From assembly GCA_937995995.1 (NCBI GenBank), contig CALKIP010000169.1, forward strand, positions 1 to 8,450: a stretch of 8,450 bases of DNA, given 5' to 3'. Of this stretch, positions 1 to 5,035 are shown piece by piece. The notes under the pieces are model-generated. The model did no database searches, was not told the origin of the DNA, and saw only the letters and a list, made by a program, of their open reading frames with translations. The position numbers were made by a program, and so were the translations under genes. The stretch's first letter is position 1. Every line of letters starts with the position of its first letter. Source of the DNA: an uncultured bacterium. GTDB lineage: Bacteria; Gemmatimonadota; Gemmatimonadetes; Longimicrobiales; RSA9.

Positions 1-1
1 C

Positions 2-907
2 GAGGCGGTGACGAAGGGCGTCGTCGATTACAGGAAGGTCACCTACCGCAGCCGCGTCGGCGACATGGACATTCCGGCTTACGTCTTCCAGCCGCTCGAG
101 AAGCGAGGCACGCGAGGGCACGCGGCGATGGTCTGGGTGCACGGCGGCGTGCACGGCAACTGGACGGAGAACTACTGGCCGTTCGTCAAGGAAGCGGTCG
201 AGCGCGGCTACGTCATCATCGCGCCGGAGTACCGCGGCAGCACGGGGTACGGCAAGGAGCACCACAACGCGATCGACTACGGCGGCTACGAGGTCGACGA
301 CGTCATCTCGGCCTACGATTGGCTGGTCGAGAACCTGCCGCACGTCGACCCGGAGCGCGTCGGGATGATGGGCTGGAGCCACGGCGGCTACATCACGATC
401 CTCTCGCTCACGCGTGAGGACCATCCCTTCAAGGCGGGTGCGGCGATCGTGCCGGTCACGAACCTGATCTTCCGCCTCTCCTACAAGGGCCCGCGCTACC
501 AGCGCAGCTTCGCCACGCAGGAGCGGCTCCAGGGGCTGCCCTTCGAGCGGCGCGAGGAGTACGTGGCACGCTCGCCCTACTACCAGGTCGACAAGCTGGA
601 GACGCCGCTCCTCGTCCACGTCGCGACCAACGACACCGACGTGAACTTCGAAGAGGCGTCGATGCTCGTCTACAAGCTGCGCTCGCTCAAGCCAGACCTG
701 GCCGAGACGAAGATCTACGTCGATCCGACGCCGGGCCCGTCGAGTGGCGGCCACACCTTCAGCCGCCGGGTGAACATGCAGACGCTCGAGCGCGAGGACT
801 CGCCCGAGCAACGCGACTCGTGGAACCGCACCTGGACGTTCTTCGAGTGGAATCTGCGGCCATATATGGATGCGCCCGTCACGACGGCGGACGCGAGCGA
901 CCGATAG
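2..907 (+). CDS. S9-type (prolyl oligopeptidase-like) alpha/beta hydrolase, 5' partial
   Basis: Serine hydrolase of the prolyl oligopeptidase C-terminal family, probably an exported peptidase or esterase. Numbering from the GTG at base 8: oxyanion-loop motif WVHGGVHGNW at 43-52, APEYRGSTGYG at 72-82, nucleophile elbow GWSHGG at 122-127 with Ser124, acid region HVATNDTDV at 204-212 (Asp209 most likely), and catalytic His249 in GGHTF. All three catalytic residues are therefore present. The frame is open to the left edge (codons gag gcg precede the GTG), and the protein starts almost directly in the first strand of the hydrolase fold. I therefore read this as a gene entering from the left, with a missing N-terminus that family members usually use as a signal peptide. 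The GTG at base 8 is unlikely to be the true start. It ends in TAG, and a large palindrome lies 137 bp downstream. Substrate cannot be told from sequence. Confidence 0.88.
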   Translation, partial: EAVTKGVVDYRKVTYRSRVGDMDIPAYVFQPLEKRGTRGHAAMVWVHGGVHGNWTENYWPFVKEAVERGYVIIAPEYRGSTGYGKEHHNAIDYGGYEVDDVISAYDWLVENLPHVDPERVGMMGWSHGGYITILSLTREDHPFKAGAAIVPVTNLIFRLSYKGPRYQRSFATQERLQGLPFERREEYVARSPYYQVDKLETPLLVHVATNDTDVNFEEASMLVYKLRSLKPDLAETKIYVDPTPGPSSGGHTFSRRVNMQTLEREDSPEQRDSWNRTWTFFEWNLRPYMDAPVTTADASDR

Positions 908-1044
908 CGCTAAACAGAGGCGGACGGCCAGGATGGGGCCCGCCTCCGATTCAGACCGCAAAGGACCGGAGACCAGGTCGGGTCGGCGTCCGAATCGGGG
1001 ACCCGGATTCCGGTCGAACCCTGTTACCGACCCCGCTTCCCGAA

Positions 1045-1082
1045 CACGGTGCGGCGCGCCCGGCCGGGCGCGCCGCACCGTG
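1045..1082. terminator. Perfect 38-bp GC-rich palindrome, possible terminator stem
   Basis: Bases 1045-1063 are exactly complementary to 1064-1082 (19-bp arms, no spacer), and pairing breaks at 1044/1083. The arms read CACGGTGCGGCGCGCCCGG on the left. As RNA it would fold into a very stable hairpin, with the central CCGGCCGG opening as a small loop. It lies 137 bp after the S9 hydrolase stop and could end that transcript. No T-run follows, so a classical intrinsic terminator is not shown. A dimer-binding site or a cruciform-forming element is possible. Confidence 0.5.
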
Positions 1083-1161
1083 CATCCGCGCCCAGGCATC
1101 ACGTATCGAGAGGCCGGTCCGTGGCGCGTCGGCGACACGCGCCCGGGCTGCACTGCGCGCG

Positions 1162-1193
1162 GCCCCGAGGCCCCGACGCCCCGACGCCCCGCA
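1162..1193. repeat. Short 8-bp tandem repeat (4 units)
   Basis: Four consecutive 8-bp units: GCCCCGAG, GCCCCGAC, GCCCCGAC and GCCCCGCA. Two are identical and the outer two differ by one and two bases. It lies in the non-coding stretch and has no visible function. It looks like local slippage. Confidence 0.6.
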
Positions 1194-1358
1194 CGCGACC
1201 CGACACCTGGCACGTTGGCCCAGTGCCCGGCACGCGGGTCCGGAGCGCAGAACGCGGGCCCGACGCAATCATAACGTGCCGGGTCGCCGCGGCATGATCG
1301 ATGCCCATGGGTTCGCATTCAAAGGGCGCGACGCAACCTGGCCACAGCGATCCTCACC

Positions 1359-2129
1359 ATGTCACTCGGCCCCGATACCTTGCACGCGCGGGAGGTGCAG
1401 ACGGGTTTCCTCGACCGCGAGGTCGTGGTGAACAGCCGCGCCTTCCGCTACCAGGTCTACGTGCCCCGCACCTACACCGAGGCGAAGCGCTGGCCGGTGA
1501 TCCTCTTCCTGCACGGCGTGGGCGAGTGTGGCGACGACGGCCTGCGCCCGACCGTCGTCGGCCTGGGCGATGCGATTCGTCGCACCCCCGCCCGCTTCCC
1601 GGCGATCGTCGTCTTCCCGCAGGCGCCCCGGGGCGCGGCGTGGACCGGCGCACCCGCGGAGGCGGCCATGGCCGCACTCGATCGGACGCTCGAGGAGTAC
1701 GCCACCGACCCCGACCGCGTCTACCTGACCGGCCTTTCGATGGGAGGAGATGGCTCCTGGCACCTGGCCTGCCGCCACCCGAACCGCTTCGCTGCCGTCG
1801 CCCCCGTATGTGGCCGGGTGGACCGCGACCTCTGCGATTCCACCCCAGCCACGGCCGATGACGACGTCTTCTCCGCCCTCGCCCGCCGGCTCCGAGGCGT
1901 CCCGATCTGGATCCTGCACGGCGAGACGGACACACCCGCACTTGTCGAAGAATCCCGCCGGGCCGCCGCGGCGCTGGAAGCGGCCGGCGCGCCGGTCCGC
2001 TACACGGAGCTCCTCGGCACCGAGCACAACGCGTGGGACCCGACGTATTCATCGCCGACGTTTCTCGCGTGGCTCTTCGCGCAGCGGCGCGGCCGTGGCT
2101 GGGGTGGCCGAGGTGGCCGAGGTGACTAA
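1359..2129 (+). CDS. Alpha/beta hydrolase esterase (phospholipase/carboxylesterase or PHB-depolymerase-like)
   Basis: A 256-aa single-domain serine esterase with no signal peptide, so probably cytoplasmic. Visible: strand plus oxyanion motif VILFLHGVGECGDDG at 47-61, AIVVFPQAP at 82-90, a YATDPDRVYLTGLSMGG segment ending in the nucleophile elbow GLSMGG at 125-130 (Ser127), HGETD at 187-191 (Asp191), and EHNAWDPTYSSP with His223. The triad is complete. The order and the HNAWDP-type ending match the putative esterase/dienelactone-hydrolase-like group often annotated as phospholipase/carboxylesterase or prolyl oligopeptidase family. The substrate is probably a small ester, by inference. The ATG at 1359 is chosen because homology begins soon after it, and no good Shine-Dalgarno precedes it. 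The last ~13 residues (RRGRGWGGRGGRGD) are not part of the fold. They are translated from the start of the 9-bp repeat array, in which the stop codon lies. Confidence 0.85.
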   Translation: MSLGPDTLHAREVQTGFLDREVVVNSRAFRYQVYVPRTYTEAKRWPVILFLHGVGECGDDGLRPTVVGLGDAIRRTPARFPAIVVFPQAPRGAAWTGAPAEAAMAALDRTLEEYATDPDRVYLTGLSMGGDGSWHLACRHPNRFAAVAPVCGRVDRDLCDSTPATADDDVFSALARRLRGVPIWILHGETDTPALVEESRRAAAALEAAGAPVRYTELLGTEHNAWDPTYSSPTFLAWLFAQRRGRGWGGRGGRGD

Positions 2130-2346
2130 GGTGAGCGCGGTGCCTGAGATGCCCGGGGCGCCCGGGGTGCCCGGGGTGCCCGGGGTGCCCGGGGTGCGTG
2201 GGGTGCGTGAGGTGGCTGGGGTGCGTGAGGTGGCTGGGGTGCGTGAGGTGGCTGGGGGGGGGCGGGGAGGCTGGGGGGGGCGGGGTGGCTGGCGTGGCTG
2301 GGGGGGGCGAGGTGGCTGAGATGCCTGGGGTGAGCAGGCGAGTGAG
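2095..2346. repeat. 9-bp tandem repeat array, 28 units in unbroken phase
   Basis: From 2095 the sequence parses into 28 consecutive 9-bp units without any insertion or deletion. Early units are GTGGCTGGG, GTGGCCGAG (twice) and GTGACTAAG. GTGCCCGGG occurs three times in a row at 2167-2193, preceded by two close variants. An 18-bp pair (GTGCGTGAG + GTGGCTGGG) is repeated three times exactly at 2203-2256. From 2257 the units become G-rich (GGGGGGCGG, GGAGGCTGG, GGTGGCTGG, GGGGGGCGA) and then fade out by about 2346. The array overlaps the end of the esterase gene, and one variant unit (GTGACTAAG) supplies its TAA stop. Because 9 is a multiple of 3, long open frames appear on both strands (for example GVPGVPGVPG-like), but these are by-products. 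It looks like a minisatellite grown by slippage. Confidence 0.85.
2254..2307 (+). other. G-run cluster with G-quadruplex potential
   Basis: Within the 9-bp array the + strand has G-runs at 2254-2262 (9 G), 2264-2267 (4 G), 2273-2280 (8 G), 2282-2285 (4 G) and 2300-2307 (8 G). The first four are separated by only 1-5 bases. This satisfies the usual four-tract G-quadruplex pattern. It lies about 125 bp after the esterase stop, so it would be in the 3' part of that transcript. Confidence 0.6.
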
Positions 2347-2655
2347 GTGAGTTTGATTCCGACCTCGACTCCCATCTCTCTCACCCGGTGTCGTGCCGGT
2401 GTCGCGGTCGAAGGCCCGGCCCTTCCCGCCGAACCGGACCCAATATCGTAAGGGACGCGCCGCAAAACCTCGGCAACGAGAAAGGTCTCGGATAACGGGC
2501 CCGATTTCGTAGCCGACCCACCGACTCCCGAACGCAATCGACATCGGACTCGCTATCGGAGCCCAAACTCGATCGCGTGCGGAGGGCGGGGGTCGAGAAC
2601 GATATTCGACTCAGGCAGCCGCGAGTCCCTGTGAACGACCCACCGGAGACACGCC
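2347..2655. other. Non-coding region before the DGPF-sigma unit
   Basis: About 310 bp with no supported gene. A GTG at 2577 is in frame with the downstream DGPF gene, but the extra 50 residues do not belong to that family. A small CTCG-GCAA-CGAG stem-loop with a GNRA-type loop lies at 2469-2480, and nothing else stands out. No clear intrinsic terminator for the esterase gene was found. Confidence 0.55.
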
Positions 2656-2682
2656 TGTCGATTGCCGCCCGGCACTCTCGTC
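2656..2682 (+). promoter_or_regulatory. Candidate ECF42-type promoter (TGTCGA - 17 bp - CGTC)
   Basis: TGTCGA at 2656-2661 and CGTC at 2679-2682, separated by 17 bp, lie 45 bp upstream of the DGPF gene start. As I recall from studies of ECF42 sigma factors, their targets carry TGTCGA at -35 and CGA/TC at -10 and lie ahead of DGPF genes. The match, the spacing, and the fact that an ECF42-like sigma factor is encoded in the same unit make this a good candidate for a self-controlled promoter. Two other TGTCGA sites that I found, inside genes at 1943 and 6127, lack the partner element at this spacing. Transcription would begin near 2689, giving a leader of about 40 nt. Confidence 0.65.
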
Positions 2683-2712
2683 ATGTAGGTGACCGTATCA
2701 GGAAACCCTTTC

Positions 2713-2720
2713 AGAGAGGA
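2713..2720 (+). promoter_or_regulatory. Ribosome binding site of the DGPF gene
   Basis: AGAGAGGA ends 6 bases before the ATG at 2727. It fixes that ATG as the start, in preference to the in-frame GTG at 2577. Confidence 0.75.
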
Positions 2721-2726
2721 CATCTC

Positions 2727-3101
2727 ATGCGCTACACGCTCCTGCTCCACTACCCGGAGATGACGGAAGACGAGCTCGGCCAGGAAGAGCTGGAGGCCGG
2801 GATGGCTGCGTTCCAGGCCTACGCCGAATCCCTCGCCGACGCGGGCGTGCTCGTCTCGGCGGAAGTGCTCCAGCCATCCGCAAATACGACGACGCTCACG
2901 CTCCAGAACGGCAGCCCCCAGGTGCAAGACGGGCCATACGCAGATACGAAGGAGCAGCTCGGCGGCACCTTCGTCCTCGACGTCCCCGACCTCGATGCGG
3001 CGCTCGCCTGGGCCGAGAAGTGTCCGGCCGCGCAGTGGGGCACCATCGAGATCCGCCCCACGGCGGTGTACTTCCTGGACCGCTCCTGGGTCCCGGCTTG
3101 A
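2727..3101 (+). CDS. YCII/DGPF-domain protein, partner of an ECF42 sigma factor
   Basis: A 124-aa soluble protein of the YCII-related (DGPF) family. It begins MRYTLLLHYP, the usual start of this group. The signature DGPYADTKEQLGG lies at 68-80 (DGPY in place of DGPF), followed by a VLDVPDLDAALAWAEKCP segment at 83-100 and a closing IEIRPTAVYF at 108-117. These small ferredoxin-like-fold proteins have no firmly known biochemical activity. They are very often encoded next to, and controlled by, ECF42 sigma factors. That is the arrangement here: the sigma gene starts 59 bp downstream, and a promoter matching the ECF42 pattern lies 45 bp upstream. The start is set by a good Shine-Dalgarno and by family length. 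A 12-bp stem-loop separates it from the sigma gene and may lower sigma expression relative to this gene. Confidence 0.9.
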   Translation: MRYTLLLHYPEMTEDELGQEELEAGMAAFQAYAESLADAGVLVSAEVLQPSANTTTLTLQNGSPQVQDGPYADTKEQLGGTFVLDVPDLDAALAWAEKCPAAQWGTIEIRPTAVYFLDRSWVPA

Positions 3102-3114
3102 GGCAGAGCGACCG

Positions 3115-3148
3115 TGCGCCGGCCGCCGCGGGAGGTGCGGCCGGCGCA
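3115..3148 (+). other. Intercistronic 12-bp stem-loop between DGPF and sigma genes
   Basis: TGCGCCGGCCGC at 3115-3126 is exactly complementary to 3137-3148, with a 10-nt loop (3127-3136) that contains GGGAGGT. The right arm ends where the likely sigma Shine-Dalgarno (AGGGG, 3148-3152) begins, 13 bases before the sigma ATG. It could act as a partial terminator, an RNA processing or stability element, or a brake on translation of the sigma gene. No T-run follows it. Confidence 0.6.
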
Positions 3149-3160
3149 GGGGCACGGGCC

Positions 3161-4435
3161 ATGGAGTCGGACCATGACGTGGAGTCGGGCAACGACACGG
3201 CGCCGGCCTGGGCCCGGGCCGAACAGATCGCGCGCGTCTCATACGGCCGGCTCCTCGCGATCCTCGCCGCGCCCTCGGGCGACATCGAGCGTGCCGAGGA
3301 TGCCCTGGCGGAGGCCTTCGCACGCGCGCTCCGCAACTGGCCGGAGGCCGGAGTTCCCGACAACCCGGAGGCGTGGCTCCTCACCGCCGCCCGCAACCGC
3401 CTGCGGGATGTGTACAAGTCCGCCGCCCACCGCACCTCCGCACCCTTCGACGCCGTCGCGGCCGACGCCGCGGCGGCCGTGATCCCCGAGATCGATCCGG
3501 ACGCCATCCCCGACCGTCGCCTGGCGCTGCTCTTCGTCTGCGCCCACCCGGCGATCGACCCGGCGATCCGCACGCCCCTCATGCTCCAGACGGTGCTCGG
3601 CTTCGATGCCCGGCAGATCGCGCGGGCGTTCGCCGTGCCGACATCGACGATGGCGCAGCGGCTCGTGCGGGCGAAGCGCCGCATCCGGGGCGCTCGCATC
3701 CCCTTCGTCGTCCCGGACCGCACGCACATGCCGGCGCGGCTGGACGCGGTGCTCGAGGCGATCTACGGCGCCTACGCGATCGACTGGCCACTCGCCGGCG
3801 GCACGGCTACGCGAGACTCGCTTGCCGCCGAGGCGCACTACCTGGCCGTCACTCTTGCCGAACTGCTCGGCGACAAGCCCGAGGCCTTTGGCCTCGCCGC
3901 GCTGATCTCGCTCTCGCTGGCCAGGGCCAAAGCACGGGGCGACGCGGATGATTACGTTCCACTCGAGGAGCAGGACACCACGCTCTGGGACGCCGACCTG
4001 ATCCGGGAGGGAGAGCGCTATCTGCGCCGCGCCCACGCACTGGGACGCATCGGCCGCTTCCAGCTCGAGGCCGCGATCCAATCCGTGCACTGTGCAAGGG
4101 CCGTCACGGGCGTGACCGACTGGAAGGCGCTGCACCGGCTCTACGCCGGCCTGGTCTCGGTCGCGCCGACGCTCGGCGCACGCGTCGCCTACGCCGCAAC
4201 GGTCGGACGCGTCGAGGGGCCGGAGCAAGGGCTCGTTGCACTCGACGCGATCCCCGATGAGGCGGCCCGCCGCTTCCAGCCCGCATGGGCGACGAGGGCC
4301 AACCTCCTCGAGGAGCTAGGACGGGTGGCCGAGGCGAGGCGCGCGTATGAGAAGGCGATCTCACTCACCACCGAGCGGGGCGCACGGGCGTACCTGGAAA
4401 GTAGGCACCGGGGGCTCGGCGAAGCCGAATACTAG
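3161..4435 (+). CDS. ECF sigma factor, ECF42-like, with long C-terminal TPR-like domain
   Basis: A 424-aa alternative sigma factor that would redirect RNA polymerase to its own promoter class. The sigma-2 region spans about 22-90 and includes DIERAEDALAEAF at 41-53 and the family hallmark VPDNPEAWLLTAARNRLRD at 65-83. Sigma-4 spans about 115-176, ending in a recognition-helix segment VPTSTMAQRLVRAKRRIR at 159-176. The 180-424 extension is helical and carries ECF42-type motifs: YVPLEEQDTTLWD at 265-277, GRFQLEAAIQSVH at 298-310, and a final TPR-like ANLLEELGRVAEARRAYEKAI at 380-400. No membrane segment or anti-sigma gene is present, as expected for a group thought to be controlled through this extension. 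The usual FNEGY-like motif after sigma-4 is replaced by IYGAYAIDW at 201-209, so this is a divergent member. The ATG at 3161 is chosen over longer in-frame starts near 3020, which would overlap the DGPF gene. AGGGG lies 8 bases upstream. Confidence 0.9.
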   Translation: MESDHDVESGNDTAPAWARAEQIARVSYGRLLAILAAPSGDIERAEDALAEAFARALRNWPEAGVPDNPEAWLLTAARNRLRDVYKSAAHRTSAPFDAVAADAAAAVIPEIDPDAIPDRRLALLFVCAHPAIDPAIRTPLMLQTVLGFDARQIARAFAVPTSTMAQRLVRAKRRIRGARIPFVVPDRTHMPARLDAVLEAIYGAYAIDWPLAGGTATRDSLAAEAHYLAVTLAELLGDKPEAFGLAALISLSLARAKARGDADDYVPLEEQDTTLWDADLIREGERYLRRAHALGRIGRFQLEAAIQSVHCARAVTGVTDWKALHRLYAGLVSVAPTLGARVAYAATVGRVEGPEQGLVALDAIPDEAARRFQPAWATRANLLEELGRVAEARRAYEKAISLTTERGARAYLESRHRGLGEAEY

Positions 4436-4508
4436 CGGAATGTGCGTTCCACACCGTCGCTGCGTACACACCCTCCCGACGCTCCGGCCGCACGGTGCAA
4501 CAAAATGA

Positions 4509-4537
4509 TTGTATGATCTACGGCCGTGATGTATATA
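4509..4537 (+). promoter_or_regulatory. Candidate sigma-70 promoter (TTGTAT - 17 bp - TATATA)
   Basis: TTGTAT at 4509-4514 and TATATA at 4532-4537 are 17 bp apart in an AT-rich island inside GC-rich surroundings. Transcription would start near 4544, about 200 nt before the RiPP-like gene. An alternative -10, TATGAT at 4512-4517, has no matching -35. The -10 sits inside a perfect inverted repeat, so a repressor could act here. Confidence 0.5.
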
Positions 4538-4544
4538 TTCACGG
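4524..4544. promoter_or_regulatory. Inverted repeat over the -10 region, possible operator
   Basis: CCGTGA (4524-4529) and TCACGG (4539-4544) are perfect 6-bp arms around a 9-nt AT-rich centre, TGTATATAT. It spans the proposed -10 and start point, a position typical of a repressor site. The regulator is unknown. Confidence 0.4.
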
Positions 4545-4556
4545 ACTCTCGCCTCT

Positions 4557-4601
4557 GACCGGACGCACCCGATCCGGTCGTGGACCCCTTCCCAAGGTCC
4601 A
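4557..4601 (+). other. Tandem stem-loops in the 5' leader
   Basis: Two adjacent perfect hairpins: GACCGGA/TCCGGTC at 4557-4579 (7-bp stem) and TGGACC/GGTCCA at 4581-4601 (6-bp stem). Each has a 9-nt loop and they are one base apart. Their arms differ in sequence, which favours RNA structure over a shared protein site. They would form near the 5' end of the RiPP-like transcript. Confidence 0.45.
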
Positions 4602-4741
4602 GTGGGCGCGTCGAAGCGTCGGAAAACGAACCCGCGTGGCTCGATGATCAGCCCCGCACCGCATTCCCGTCTGACTACATAGGCGCGCATAACGCGCCGC
4701 CCGCAACCAAACCGCCGAACCACCGAGTGGAGACGACGTGT

Positions 4742-4921
4742 ATGGAGAAGCAGACGAACGCTACCGTGGCCTGCCATCCCGAATCAGGAAGCCCGGACGT
4801 CACGGGATCCGGCACCTTGCCGGCGGCCGTAGAGCGCAGGGCCTACACGGCTCCGTGCCTGGAGCGGTTGGGCGTGTGGAGCGCCCTCACGCTCCAGCAG
4901 AGCGTCCCCATCTTTCCGTAG
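4742..4921 (+). CDS. Orphan RiPP-like precursor with lasso-peptide leader motif
   Basis: A 59-aa peptide with the leader signature of lasso-peptide precursors. Residues 35-50 read YTAPCLERLGVWSALT, which fits Y-x2-P-x-L-x2-L-G-x4-L-T. In the lasso family the B1 (RRE) protein binds this Y/P segment, and the conserved Thr sits second from the cleavage point. Applying that rule, the leader would end at Leu51 and leave an 8-residue tail QQSVPIFP. That tail is far shorter than known lasso cores and has no Asp or Glu to close a ring, so a lasso product is not expected. No B, C or E maturation genes are in the window. The ATG at 4742 is chosen because GGAGA lies 8 bases upstream and because residues before it (the frame is open from 4580) show no resemblance. 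It may be a decayed precursor, a substrate of maturation enzymes elsewhere, or a related short peptide that uses the leader for another purpose. Confidence 0.72.
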   Translation: MEKQTNATVACHPESGSPDVTGSGTLPAAVERRAYTAPCLERLGVWSALTLQQSVPIFP

Positions 4922-4936
4922 CAGGACATTCCGAAC

Positions 4937-4948
4937 CCCCGAAAGGGG
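4937..4948 (+). other. Small GNRA-loop hairpin after the RiPP-like gene
   Basis: CCCC-GAAA-GGGG forms a 4-bp stem closed by a GNRA tetraloop, 15 bases after the stop codon and directly before the larger 18-bp stem-loop. It probably helps protect the 3' end of the short mRNA. Confidence 0.45.
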
Positions 4949-4953
4949 ACGGG

Positions 4954-4998
4954 CGTCCGCGGCCATCGACGGACTTCGGACGTCGATGGCCGCGGACG
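4954..4998 (+). terminator. Perfect 18-bp stem-loop between RiPP-like and lipoprotein genes
   Basis: Bases 4954-4971 pair exactly with 4981-4998 around the 9-nt loop GACTTCGGA. It begins 32 bases after the RiPP-like stop and ends 37 bases before the lipoprotein start. No T-run follows, so it may be a partial terminator or an mRNA end protector that gives much more short-peptide transcript than lipoprotein transcript. That pattern is common after RiPP precursor genes. Confidence 0.55.
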
Positions 4999-5035
4999 AT
5001 CCGGACATCGACCATCCGCCGCCAAGGAGCCATTC

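Larger units (their letters stand above)
908..1358. other. Non-coding region between two hydrolase genes
   Basis: About 450 bp without a convincing gene. Open frames here are Arg/Pro/Ala-rich, differ in every frame, and look like random GC-rich translation. The stretch holds a perfect 38-bp palindrome and a short 8-bp tandem repeat, listed separately. It also has an imperfect hairpin around 990-1015 built on CCGAATC and GATTCCGG. I see no convincing sigma-70 promoter for the next gene. Confidence 0.6.
4436..4741 (+). other. Structured leader region ahead of the RiPP-like gene
   Basis: About 300 bp without a supported gene, containing the only clearly AT-rich patch of the window (about 4498-4540). 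It holds a sigma-70-like promoter and four small perfect inverted repeats: CCGTGA-9-TCACGG (4524-4544), GACCGGA-9-TCCGGTC (4557-4579), TGGACC-9-GGTCCA (4581-4601) and GGCGCG-5-CGCGCC (4682-4698). A frame starting at 4580 is open through the downstream gene, but its first 54 codons show no family resemblance. Confidence 0.55.

Noticed and set aside
820..1431. Open frame of 203 aa across the first intergenic region
   Set aside because: It overlaps the S9 hydrolase end in another frame and has only Arg/Pro/Ala-rich, family-less sequence typical of GC-rich noise.
1750..2319. Open frame with collagen-like GVPGVPGVPG and GVREVAGVREVAG repeats
   Set aside because: The upstream half is a shifted reading of the esterase, and the repeat part stays open only because the unit length is a multiple of three.
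2095..2346. Possible CRISPR array
   Set aside because: Units are 9 bp and directly adjacent, with no spacers and no cas genes.
1354..2544. Long antisense open frame (396 aa) rich in Pro/His/Arg repeats
   Set aside because: It is the mirror of the esterase gene and the 9-bp array. The Pro-Gly-His stretch is just the reverse complement of the repeat. No domain is recognisable, and it overlaps a gene with a full catalytic triad.
2577..2726. Longer start (GTG at 2577) for the DGPF protein
   Set aside because: The extra 50 residues are outside the family, the ATG at 2727 has a good ribosome site, and the proposed promoter lies between the two starts.
3020..3160. Longer start of the sigma factor
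   Set aside because: It would overlap the DGPF gene, and its extra residues do not resemble the sigma-2 region, which begins after the ATG at 3161.
3239..4228. 329-aa antisense open frame opposite the sigma factor
   Set aside because: Shadow of the sigma gene; no recognisable domain or ribosome site.
4580..4741. N-terminal extension of the RiPP-like peptide (54 more residues)
   Set aside because: The start would have no ribosome site, would lie inside a hairpin region, and would give a leader much longer than usual. The ATG at 4742 has GGAGA at good spacing.
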